From Lonicera japonica (lineage: Eukaryota > Streptophyta > Magnoliopsida > Dipsacales > Caprifoliaceae): a DNA stretch of 64,000 nucleotides. The stretch covers positions 67,461,159 to 67,525,158 of the forward strand of contig CM038467.1 in assembly GCA_021464415.1 (NCBI GenBank), read 5' to 3'. Made by a program: the position numbers and the translations under genes. Under the pieces are notes generated by a model. The model was not told the DNA's origin and made no database searches. It worked only from the letters and a program-made list of their open reading frames with translations. Positions 1-10,795 of this stretch are shown here, piece after piece; position 1 is the first letter of the stretch, and every line of letters begins with the position of its first letter.

Positions 1-528
1 AAGTAAAATTTGGCTATCCGAAACCAAATTCTGTCTTACACGCGACTTAGGCCGTGATTTGTAAGAGATAAGGAAACGGGGTGTTAAAGCTATACCTATT
101 TCAAGATTCATCAGTTCATGCTACAAAGGTTAACGAGCGCTTAGAGATTACCTACATAAAGGGATTGCTAGCATCAAAATGAAGAGAACTGAAGGAAGAG
201 AAAGAGGATACGAGTAACGAATTATATGGTTTTGTTTTGTTATTTGTTATACGTCCAATTGTCATTATAATGTAGCATGTAAAATATTCTTCTAGTATAT
301 TGATTAAAAAATTGTACTAAGATGACCTTTGGTTGTCTCAAGAATATTATAACTGCTATTTTCATCTTTTTAAACTCAAAAACTTTGAAAAAGTATTGTG
401 GTGTGAGAATGCAGGTTTTTGACACTCGAAAAAGATTCTTGTTTAAAATAGTTTTGAGATTTTCTTAGGAAAAAGTGTTTAAGAGTAGTTAGTTTGTTTT
501 ATAAGAAAACAAACAAAAGATCTGTATA
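1..528. other. AT-rich flank, nothing recognised
   Basis: No coding exon, RNA gene or repeat pair was recognised here. It ends in ATA (526-528), the left target-site duplication of the CACTA element that follows. Confidence 0.4.
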
Positions 529-3500
529 CACTACAAGAAAGATAACCTTTGCCGGCGCGTTACTTGAAACGCGTCGGGAAAGATCACCTATACTGACGCG
601 TCCTAATCAAACACGTCGGCATAGTCATTTTGTAATACAGCTATTTCGAATACTTTTACTGACGCAATTACACGCGTCATTAAAAGTCCTATGAACTTTT
701 GCCGGCGCGTTTGTGTAAACACGTCGTTATAGATCAAAAAAAATAGCGCCTGTTTCCCCGCCCTTCCTTTTGTCCGCGAAAATAAATATTTTTATTAAAA
801 AAAAAAAAAACCAACACAAATCAATCGCTATCTCACAAAACCCACAACACCCATTCAATCTCTCTCTCACATCTCACGCGTCGCTCTCTCTCTCTCATCT
901 CACACGACGCCGCCGCCGCTCACTCTCATCTCACACAACGACGACACCGTCAATCTCTCTCATCTCACACAACACAGCCGTCGCTCTCTTCCTCATCTCG
1001 TCTCCGCCTCCTTTTCGTCTCCGCCGCTGTTGAACCACCCGCGGGCGTCCCCGGCTTCATCTGACCTCCACAACCACTCCCCCTTGTCGTCTCCTCCGCA
1101 GCCACAGCCACATCTTCGTCTCAAGCAGCAAAAAGGTAAAAGCCCCAAATTTATATATCGATTATATATGAGATATATACGGAAATAGGATTTGAAATGA
1201 TTGATAGGCAGCAAAAAGGCAATGCTTCCAGTTCATTTTTTCTTATTTTAGACTTTGATTTAGTTTTGGGTTACGATTGACAGAAATAAAACTCGCCTCT
1301 GTGGTTTCTTTGATAGATAGATGATGATGTTTTATATATGATATTATATATATATATATGTGTGTGTGTGGTGGGTAAAAGACTGTGAGTATTGAGTAAA
1401 CAAACAAATAAGAAAAAATTAAAAACTCAAATGAGAGAAGGGCAGCTCATAAAAAAGGAATGAGAGATTTTCGTGCCATCAAAAATTAATTCTTGTTATA
1501 AGAATTAATCACATTAGTTCTGTGCACACATTTACCCATTTTAGTAGCTCAACTAAACCCATCAAAAATAATTTTGTGCTGTAATTTTTGGTTCTGCTTG
1601 GTTCTGCTTGAGAAACTTTTTATTATTTGAACATAATGCAATGCTTTCTTTAGTAAAGGCAAATGATGTATTTCTCTGTCTTTTTTGAAATCAAAACATT
1701 AGTTTTATTAGTTGTGGCTAGGAGGGATGGACAAAATTAAATCCGCCTCCCTCCTCTTTAAAGAAATGTGTATCTTTATATGTTTTGTGTATTAAAAGTC
1801 CAAATAGTAGTTTTATATGTTTTGTGTATCTTTTATGTGTCATTATGCTTTGAATTTACAAAAACCCCGAATAAAAGCTTATTCGTGATTTTTGTAAACA
1901 TATAATTAAATGGGATATTTTTTTAAAATTTGTCCTTAGAACTAATGAAATAAAACTATTTTATTTTAATAGAAAGAGTCTCGATCAACTTTGTCCTTAA
2001 TAAAAAAAATTCCTATATATAATGGTAAAACAGATCAAATCTGATAAAAGCAAACATATAAATAAACCATTAATTAATAGAATTGAAGGGACTAGGCGAA
2101 ATTGTCCCACCAAAAGATTTAACCCCACCATAATTTCTTGTCGCTCCCTTTTATTTCTGCCAGCTATGGGGATGTTAGATATTATATTATATATATATAT
2201 ATATATATAAATATAAAGCTAGCTCATAAGTGGATATTCAATTTAACCCCACCAAAGATTCTAACACATTTTTTATTCTTTAGATTATTTTGTTCTTAAT
2301 TTTGAATTGAGTTGGTATATTTTAATGTAATTAATTTCACTATTTATATTGTTTAGCAGCTTGATCTTAAGGGGGCACATTATCCATTTGGTGAAATATT
2401 ACAAACAAGGTGCTTATTCTTATACTCCTATCCATTCCTTTCATATCTGTATACATTATGCTAATAGTTACAAACTTACAATTCATATTTCTATGTGTTT
2501 GGAACCTAATAGTTTTGAACAAAATATTTGTTTAATTTACTCTAAAATCGCTCTTTTTAATTATGAATCAATTGCTTTAATGTTTCTCATGTAGCAAAAG
2601 GTTTAGCTGGGCATGGTTGTGTACCGAATTAGTAGTTTATTAATCATATTTCTTTCTTAAATCATCACTTAAATTTCATTATCCTAATGCATTATTTTCT
2701 ATTTGATTTTGAATTTTAAGTATTAAACTTAGTTTAAATTTCTTGATGCATCTTTTTCGTGTATGTAGTATGACTACTTCTGGAGTTGGAGACGATGCTT
2801 CGAAAGGAAAAAACGGATAGATTACTAGTCAAGTTTGACCCTCTAACGGGATAAAGCGTGGGGAAGAATGGGAAGTCATTCAATAATATGATTCACCAGA
2901 TAGTTCGAGAAACATTTTCTCCACGAATCCCTCGAGTGATTAGGATATTAACTTTCTTGATATTAACTTTTTTATTATATATTGACACTTTTTTATTTTG
3001 TATTAATGTTGAAGACATGACAATATGTATGTTATTACGGTATTGATAATATATGTAACCTATCATTTTGATTATTGTTATATTGGTTCAGCCTAGCATT
3101 TTTATTAATATTAAAAAAAAGTAATTATCCAGTGCATTTGTATTTATATTTAATTTTCGCAAATATAAAAAAAAATCACCTATGCTGGCGCGTTTTACAC
3201 AAAGCGTCGGCAAAAGTAATTTTTACAATCGTGATTTTGACCTTTATCGGCGCGTGCAATGCGTCAGGAAAAATGATCTTTCCCGGCGCGTTTGGAACGC
3301 GTCAGCAAAAGAGATCTTTCCCGGCGCGTCAAACGCGTCAGTAAAAATGATCATTCCCGGCGCGTCTCTAACGCGTCAAAAAAAGCAATCTTTCCCGGCG
3401 CGTCAAACGCGCCATTAAAGGTTCTAAATGCGTCGGCAAACGTATGCTTTCAAGACACAATGTCATACACTTTCAATGGCGCGATGATTTTTCCCGGCGC

Positions 3501-3708
3501 GTTTTTGCGCCACTAAAGATAACTTTTGCCGACGCGTTTAATTTAGCGTCGGAAAAAGTCTGTAAGATACTTTTACCGGCGGACTTTTGCCGGCGCTCGA
3601 TGCTGGCGCAAAAATGCGTCGCTAAAGGTTTATCAACTTTTGCCGACGCGTTTTTAATACTTTTACCGGCGCGTTGACGCGTCACTAAAAGTCTTCATTT
3701 TTGTAGTG
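529..3708. mobile_element. Non-autonomous CACTA DNA transposon (CACTA-A)
   Basis: The element begins CACTACAAGAAA (529-540) and ends TTTTTGTAGTG (3698-3708), the inverted CACTA terminus. It is flanked by the 3-bp duplication ATA (526-528 and 3709-3711), as expected for CACTA transposition. Both ends carry GC-rich subterminal arrays built from GCCGGCGCGTT and AACGCGTCGG units (about 550-740 and 3180-3690), the kind of array that CACTA transposases bind. The interior is AT-rich and has no intact transposase. A pyrimidine-rich CTCTCTCATCTCAC tract at about 840-1000 looks like a 5' leader and could be captured host DNA. A short stretch at 2770-2940 resembles degraded coding sequence but I could not assign it. 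At about 3.2 kb it must depend on an autonomous relative. Confidence 0.9.
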
Positions 3709-4280
3709 ATAAAAAATAGCCTGAGACATACTTTCTTTTACACGTTGAAAGTAGAGATAAAAGACATCACTAGGGTTTAAGAACTTTATTAGGGATTGGG
3801 AAAGTATTAGGCACCCGATCCAACCTTTCGGTCTTTTAATGGATCATGTATCTAATTACTACATTGATAGAGTAAACTACCCTAATGATCATCAAAGTAT
3901 TGGCCTAGTGTCACTTTGACAATCAAACTATAAAACGCTCCACTTTGGCCTTTAAACTATTAGCAAGACTCACTTTGGCCATTCTGTTCAATTTTTCTGT
4001 TTAGTTTCACAACTATTAGCAAGACTCACTTTGGCCATTCCGTTTAATTTTTCTGTTAAGTTTCACGGAATCTAGGGCATTTTTGTCATTTCACCCTCCA
4101 ATATTTTTATGACCGAAAACTGTCGTAAAAAGGATTAGTCCGTACGGACTGATCTATACAAATGGACTCTCTATATGTAAACCAGAAGTTACTCAATTCA
4201 ATTAGATCAACAAAAGCTTAATTTTCCTATATTGCTATTACATTATTGTTTTGCATAAAAGAATATAATATGTTGGATTA
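3709..4280. other. Intergenic DNA with a 56-bp tandem duplication
   Basis: No gene was seen. The only structure is the tandem duplication listed separately at 3955-4066. Confidence 0.4.
3955..4066. repeat. Two-copy tandem repeat, 56-bp period
   Basis: The unit starting AACTATTAGCAAGACTCAC occurs at 3955 and again at 4011 with a few substitutions. Both copies contain CACTTTGGCCATTC and end near GTTTCAC. Confidence 0.8.
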
Positions 4281-4620
4281 GAACTTCATATTTTTCATGA
4301 GCCTTTAACAAGTCCCCCCCCCCCACCTTGATGTTATGATAATTTTACTTCCCGAAAAAAAACCAATTTCTTAAACCAAGAATTGCATCTAATTGCTCCG
4401 GTTCATCCACATTGTCGAGAACTAGAAGAACCCTTCTGTGTTCTAAGGCGAACTGAATCCTCCTATGTTCATCACTGATTTCTTGATTTTCTTATCTTTT
4501 TTATTTAGAATATCCGAAATAAGTTTCTTTGTAGATGAACTAAACCAATAGGATTTTTAGAAGTTTCTCTAATATTTTCAAGAAAACTGCTAGCATCAAA
4601 TCTGCTATGATCTTTATAGA
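4281..4620 (-). pseudogene. Decayed NB-ARC exon fragment of a TNL gene
   Basis: This stretch aligns by eye with 40322-40645, the part of NB-ARC exon 2 of the TNL gene that runs from the RNBS-A region past kinase 2 to RNBS-B. Shared blocks include GAACTTCATATTTTTCATGAG and CATCGAGAACTAGAAGAA-like sequence. The copy has a homopolymeric C run near 4315-4324, an A run near 4355, and several indels, so no reading frame survives. There is no TIR, LRR or P-loop exon beside it. It is a truncated relic of a TNL paralogue in the same orientation as the gene at 36.6-43.5 kb. Alignment would give its divergence; I cannot compute that. Confidence 0.85.
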
Positions 4621-4697
4621 ATTTTCATTCCATATTGATTAATCTTATCATTATTTTCCATGTTGACATGATTGATCATGAATATGGAATGAAAATT
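4620..4697. repeat. Perfect 17-bp inverted repeat, 44-bp loop
   Basis: AATTTTCATTCCATATT at 4620-4636 is the exact reverse complement of AATATGGAATGAAAATT at 4681-4697. It sits at the point where similarity to the TNL exon ends, so it may mark a fold-back rearrangement junction. Confidence 0.75.
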
Positions 4698-5812
4698 TTG
4701 CTTTAAAACTGCGTTTTAAAACAAAATTTCTGAGTGTGGAACAAAAGGGCGCGTGGAGAACTGGTAGGCAATATTCAGTTTTTACACCAGTCCAACATCA
4801 TGCAAAACCGAACTGGTACATATTTACATGTTAGACCGGTCCAGTGTACGAGAAATTATTGTGAGTAGGGGCAGTAAAATTAAATAATATATAAAAGAAA
4901 AAAATTAATAAAGATTGCTAATGTTGAGAAAGCCAAAGAGAAGACAATTAAGAAAAAATTTGTGGCACTCCAAGTAAAAATAATTAAGTTGAAAAGTAAA
5001 TCACGTGCCAATCAAACATTTACATGAATTATATTATGTTTCAAGGTTTTCTACGAGCAAAATAACGAAATATTTGTAGTGAAAGATTCAAGCTATACCA
5101 GTGTAAAATTAAGAAGTTTTACTCCAATCCATAACATTTTTTTTAGATTTATAATTCATCAATTCCACTGTTAAATAAACTATTTTTATTGTGTTTATCT
5201 AGCCTGCAAATTTTCAAATCAGTCCGGTTTAATCGCTATACTTACTTTTATTAATTTTTGTGAAGTTTATAATTTAATATATAACATAATTGTGATGAGA
5301 GATTTATACATCTATGATTAATTTAAATTTTTGCACACATTCTTGAGATATTATAATTAAATAATTCAACGGCTAGATCGATGAATTATGAAATTGATAT
5401 GAAGTTATTGACGGGAGTAAAACTTCATTATTATACATTATATGTAACTTGAACCTTTTTGGTTATCTTGTTATATATTGTTCAAGGATTAAAAGTAGAA
5501 GAAGGGTTCGAATGTGTAGTCACGTTTCTTCATTTAGCTACACAGTGCCAAATTCAGTACAATAATAGATGTTGAGGACCTAATCTAGTATGAAATTTCG
5601 ACAACTGTCTATCTTTATCGAATTATGTATCTCACATTCAGCAATTCACTGTTTATTAAAGAAAAATGACTACACATTTAATTTGATTCTTTCTTTTACA
5701 TTCAATATACAACAAAGTAATAGAAAAAATACATTGACAAAAACAATGGTGGAGGAATCGAGCAAAATAATATAGTAGTCACGTTTTTCTTGCTTTATTT
5801 GGTTCATTTATT
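4698..5812. other. AT-rich intergenic DNA
   Basis: No gene recognised. Sequence around 4900-4960 (GTTGAGAAAGCCAAAGAG) weakly resembles 43685-43715, upstream of the TNL gene, so this may be remnant 5' flank of the truncated paralogue. Similarity is short and should be tested by alignment. Confidence 0.3.
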
Positions 5813-6073
5813 AAGGGTGGTTCTATTTTCACTTTCAATAGTATTTGGTTTCACTTCCACCTTTAATTCGGTTATTTAGTACCGAGTAAATGCTTGTTAT
5901 TTAATTTTTTATTAAAGATCGAATATAAATTTGATTGTACTTTAGTCAACCTCTAAATATTGAATAATAAATTTATTCTAGATTCTCAAGAATTAAATAA
6001 CATTCTCTTATTCAATGCTAGAAAACTTAAAGAAAAGTGAGAGTAAAATTAAAGGTAGAAATAAAATCACCTT
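5813..6073. mobile_element. Possible MITE with imperfect inverted ends
   Basis: The left end AAGGGTGGTTCTATTTTCAC is an imperfect inverse of the right end, whose reverse complement begins AAGGTGATTTTATTTCTACC. The same GGTGATTTTATTTCTA end type bounds the element at 7752-9423. A related stretch lies at 45060-45290. No clear target-site duplication was found. Confidence 0.3.
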
Positions 6074-6082
6074 TTGTTAAAA

Positions 6083-7160
6083 CCACTTTCTAAGGGAAAG
6101 GTATGTAGAGACTATTTTTTCAACAACTTTAGGGTCCAATGTTCCAATTAAAAAAAATAAAACATGAGAGCATGTAAGGTTGCAGTAGTCAAAGAATGAG
6201 TTGGAATCCATAGGTGGATTAGGTGGGAATAAAATATAAAGATTTTAGAATTAAATAATGTTGTTACTATTATTACAATCGCGATTAATTAATTGTTTTT
6301 AAATTAACACGCCACATCATTCTCCTAGTGTGCCGGTGGCTATATTGTAAAGCGCATCCACATTTGTTGACCCCCGAGCATCTAGTAGCGAATTTAAAAT
6401 TTTAAATTGTGTGAAGGAAAAGAACTAAAACACAAGTATAGAATAAGTTAATCGAAAAAGATCAAAAATTATTGCGTATTATTTAATTTTCTCTATATTT
6501 TTATACCTATAAATTCTATTATATGTATCATTAAAGTGTAAGTTTTATTTATCAGAAGGGGGCAATTAATAAGATGTATAATACTTATACGTAATAGAAT
6601 AACAATATTACTATTCAAATTTTCAAAAATTTAGAGAGTATTAAAAATGGTTGGCTCAAACTATTGATCTCTGTAAAACTTAACAAGAGTTGCTAAGTAG
6701 AATATATAGTGTCATTATATAGTAATGAAACCTTTTAAGATAAAACTACACATTGCGCAAACGAGTGGTGAGCCCAGACCTTTTAACAACTTACTTGAGT
6801 TGAAAAAAAGTTCTAGAGTTTGACATAATAACCACAATTTCATTTCAAAATAAATATTTATTAATATAAAAAAGGTTAATTTACTCGGAAGTAAAGATTG
6901 ACAGCAAATTATATAAATTTAATTGGTCAAGTGGTTATGATTATATATTTCTTTACCGGTGGTTTTGTAATCTATTGGCATCTGAGATTTGAGATTCAAT
7001 CCACATTGACGTAATTATGATTCAATCCACATTGACGTAATTATTGAAGCAGTAAATTTGTCCACTCAGGTAGTGGCTATATGTGCACTGTTGTAGTGGT
7101 TGTGTCCACACTTTGTGAAGGTCGTTATAAATTCGTGGCATGTATCAAAAAGAAGAATGT
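6083..7160. repeat. Duplicated flank, copy 1 (also at 45.3-46.2 and 35.2-35.6 kb)
   Basis: This non-coding block is repeated at about 45294-46190. Shared stretches include CAACTTTAGGGTCCAATGTT, CTAGTGTGCCGGTGGCT and CTTTTAACAACTT. Its right half (about 6780-7160) also matches 35200-35640. Inside it, GATTCAATCCACATTGACG is tandemly doubled near 6990-7046. The other copies flank the TNL gene, and copy 1 lies next to the NB-ARC fragment, so the block appears to have been duplicated together with a TNL locus. Confidence 0.8.
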
Positions 7161-7274
7161 GAAATAGTAATTGCAATTGTGGGCGAAAATCACCGCTTTA
7201 TATAAAAAAATAAAAAGATAAATAAATAATTCTTGGATATCTCCCAAGTCATAAATCAAGTATGTACCTACAAG

Positions 7275-7660
7275 ACAATATAATTTTCTTTTATCCCCAA
7301 TAACCTTAAGGTCGTTTTCTCATATTTCTTAATTAACATACTTTTGATTTTCATTCCACTTCATTATTCTAATCCATAACTTTCTTTCATCCACAATAAA
7401 CGTAAGGTCGTTTCTCATATTTCTGAATTAACTACTATAAAAAGAGAATATGTATAAATTATAGCGTTGATTTTATTGCTGAACGGGTGCTTTTGATAAA
7501 AAAAAAATTAAAAAATAAATCCTGAAAATTATTAAATAAACTATTAAATTAATTTATGAGAATTTAGAAAATGAGGCGAGTGATTCGGTTAGTTACATTG
7601 TTCTATTATTTTTTCCGTTTTTTCATAGAATCCAAATCTTTGACTGACAAGTGAATGCTT
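7275..7660. repeat. Duplicated flank block 2 (also at 44.17-44.56 kb)
   Basis: Matches 44165-44560, with shared strings such as AGGTCGTTTCTCAT, TAAAAAGAGAATAT and ATTGTTCTATTATTTTTT. A third, shorter version is at about 43865-44010. Relative to block 1 the order is reversed: block 2 follows block 1 here but precedes it at 44-46 kb. Confidence 0.75.
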
Positions 7661-7751
7661 CATGAAAAAAGAGAAAAAAAAAATTGAACATCTTTTCAAA
7701 ACCATCAAATATTTGACACTCTAAAGAAGTTATTTAGCACTCCAAAATTTA

Positions 7752-9423
7752 GGGTAATTTTATTTCTATCCACGGATTTTTTCAGTTTATCTAACTTTGA
7801 TTTATGCTAATCTTGAAACAAACTTTTAAAAACTTCCTTATAAAAATTGAGAAGTATATCCACCAATTAATAGTCCTTTAAATATATTTATTTTTAAATA
7901 TAGTTTCCTAACTAGAATATAGTTCCTTTAAATATTTTTACTTTTAAAATTAGTTTGCTAATTAGAATATATTTTCTTAATAATATATTTTTTTAATTTG
8001 TTAAAAGGTGTATCGATACAAGTACTTTCTATTCATTATTCATAAAAAACATACAATATTACAAAACTTGGCGGAATTAATTTATATTATTACATCATAA
8101 CACTAACGAATAATTTTTTTCAACAAATGAATTTACTATTTTCTTTTTCTTTCTTTTTTATACAATGAGGGCTTTAAAAAATTAAAATAAAGTAGTATTG
8201 GGACTTAAGAAACTAATTAAGAATTAGTGGAGGCAATAAACATCGTTTCCTTAAATCTCAATCCTTCAAGTCAAAGGAAGAATATTCAATTGTAGTATAT
8301 GTTTGTTTTCTTGTTTTCCATCATGAATCTATAATTAAGTTATAATTTTAATTTGCTTCTAGGTAGGAACTAAATTTTGTAGACGTATTACAAATTTTTC
8401 AAAGTATACTTACTGTTTAATTACTATTCCAGGAGTAATGTGAATTATTGTATAATCTCAATTTTGAAAATAAATATGGATTATAGACTATAGTCTAATC
8501 TTATAGTCTAATTTCAAATCCAAAAAGTGGATATAATTGACACTAAATTATATATATTAGAAATATCATTTTATTATACAATTTATGTTTTGTTTTTGAT
8601 ATATTATATGACGGTGGATAGAAGTAAAAATTTGGTGGATAATTTACAATTGAATACAAAATAATCATTATTTTTAAAAACTTATGCCAATATTGATTTT
8701 TGTAAGTTTATCCAATAACGTGGTTAAACTTAGTGGCCGGGTAATAGAGATTATCTTTGTAAAACCCAAAAAGAGGGATAGATCGATAAATTTCGCGGAT
8801 AGAAATAAAATCACCCTTGTTAATTACTAATCAATTTGATCTGATTGTTTAATTTTTTTTTATTGTTGAAATTTAAATTTTGAATTATTTGATTTTTTTT
8901 ATTTTAGTAATTGATTAAGTTGTTAGAAGTTGTGTGATTATTTAAATTTGAATTTTGAATTTGATTTTATAGATATTAGTTTCTAGCAAGATTTTAGTAG
9001 TTTAGATTAGTTTAATAATCAATTAGCTGATAGTGACATTATAGGAATAACAATAATATAAATTAGTTTTGTAGTTATATCAATTTAGTTTTAATTTTTT
9101 ATCCGTAAAAGTTTGTACTTTAAACAAAATTTTGAACCTTAAATCATTTGTATAAAAGTTGTGTCCTTAAATAGATAAAGAAAGGAATATTCATCCTTAA
9201 AACTAATTACCCCTATTTTTAATTATTTAATTAAAGTGGATGTATTTATTAATCTAGTGAATTTTTTAATATTAAATCATTAATAAAATAATATTTATAA
9301 AATTAAATCAATAATATTTTTTGTCAGTCCATCCACATTCATGGATTAATTTAGTAGGCAATGCGGATTAACTTAATAACGCGGATTAACTGCGAGATAT
9401 TATAGATAGAAATAAAATCACCC
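7752..9423. mobile_element. Inverted-repeat element, 8-bp TSD, family unassigned
   Basis: The left end GGGTAATTTTATTTCTATC and the reverse complement of the right end GGGTGATTTTATTTCTATC match at 18 of 19 positions. The element is flanked by AAAATTTA at 7744-7751 and 9424-9431. A third copy of the same end, also in right-hand orientation, lies inside at about 8785-8817, so the element is composite or holds a nested relative. No coding capacity was found. An 8-bp TSD fits hAT, but the GGG terminus is unusual for hAT; a Mutator-like MITE is the alternative. Confidence 0.65.
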
Positions 9424-9431
9424 AAAATTTA

Positions 9432-10124
9432 TCAAAAATATAATTAAATTTTTCCATGAAATACCAAAAATAAAAAATAAAAATAATGCCACTATAGATC
9501 ATTCATGAGGGCTAGAAGACTCGCGTATAAAAAAAATTGAGAGTTACAACGACAAAAAATACGCCATCAAGCTATAAAGCTGCTGGCTAATAATGACGGA
9601 AATCTTATATAACTAGAATATGTTTAATTACAACAAAGACAAATAACTGGAAGAAAAAAACCAACTCACCAAACCAATAATCTCAAAATTCAAACTTCCT
9701 ATAAAACTATAGTAATTTTTCAAACTTCCTAGAAAGAAATCAACTCACCAAACTTTAGAACATTGCAGTTAAGCTTGGTGTTCTTAATGACAAATACTTA
9801 ATTTTTACTTTTGTAAAATTGTTCAAATTTATTTTCTAATTTCATAAAATAACGGACATTTTTTTGATTGACATTTATTCCATTCATATTCATGTTTGAA
9901 TTAAATGTAGAAGATGTAATTCAACGTTACGGAAAAACATAATTTATATTCGAATCAAATATTGACAAGACATCCTAAATGGCAAAAAAAAATAAAAATT
10001 CGGACCAAATGAGCCCTAACAACATTAATGATGAACTTTCATATTCTTCTTAATGGGATTATCTAATGGAGCTTTCAAATAGCAATTTTGATTTTTTTTC
10101 ACCAAACATGCAAATTTGTTGCTT
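9432..10124. other. AT-rich intergenic DNA
   Basis: No open reading frame, RNA gene or repeat pair was recognised in this stretch. Confidence 0.35.
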
Positions 10125-10551
10125 ACCTTTGTAATAAGTTATGGTACACATTTGAGAAGAGTGCTTCACAGGAGTATGTCCACACTTATTTTCTTTGCAC
10201 ACACATCATCTAATTTAAAATAAAAAAATACGACAAAGAGAAATGTTACCTTTACTTAATAATTAAAAAAATATGGGTTCAAACCACAAGACTTACATTT
10301 TTAATAAAAATAATCATGACAGAGACAAAATTGAAAATCAATTAATTTAGTTTCATAATTACCCTTAAAAGATAGAGAGGAGGGTTTGCTTTGTATATTA
10401 ACTTTGTTCATTACTGTTGGTGTGAAAATTTAGAACAAGTCTATTTCCAATCACACAGTCGATCAAATGATTTGGTAATGATTGCAATACTCGTGGTGAG
10501 TGACATAGTAATAATAACTGGATGAAGAGAATGAGACAAGAATATATTTGT
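10125..10551. repeat. Direct repeat of 24455-24871 with the start of a Gypsy LTR
   Basis: The block starting ACCTTTGTAATAAGTTATGG matches 24455-24871 closely for about 420 bp. Its last part (10415-10551) is the first 137 bp of the LTR of the Gypsy element at 24746, preceded by ATTAC as at the Gypsy insertion site. This copy is therefore a post-insertion duplicate of that junction, broken at 10551 by unrelated DNA carrying CACTA-like repeats. Confidence 0.85.
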
Positions 10552-10795
10552 GACTGCCAAAGACAATCATAAAGGCCGAAAACAGTCACATAACAGTCAC
10601 AACCGACCAAACAAATGAATTTTCAAGGCAACTATTAGAGGCAGTCAGAAAGCTCACTTGCGACTGTTCATGGCAGTAATAAGTTTTTGTAATTATGACT
10701 GTTTATAGTAGTCACAATTGTGGTGCTTTGTGACATATCGAAATAATCAAAACTTTTAGTATATATGACTGTGTTTGTGACTATTTATGGCAATC
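10552..10795. repeat. Subterminal repeat array of a CACTA-like element
   Basis: Units such as TTTGTGACTGCC, AACAGTCACA and GACTGTTCATGGCAGT recur in both orientations. The same motif family is found at 22620-22722 and 24290-24454. The terminal CACTA sequence itself is missing at 10552, so this end looks truncated. Confidence 0.6.

Noticed and set aside
770..1214. Possible small genes in the CT-rich tract of CACTA-A
   Set aside because: Overlapping frames on both strands reflect CTCTCATCTCACAC repeats; no conserved domain.
3180..3690. Regular spacing of short repeats, considered as a CRISPR-like array
   Set aside because: Units are variable, occur in both orientations and lie at the ends of a TSD-flanked CACTA element in a plant genome.
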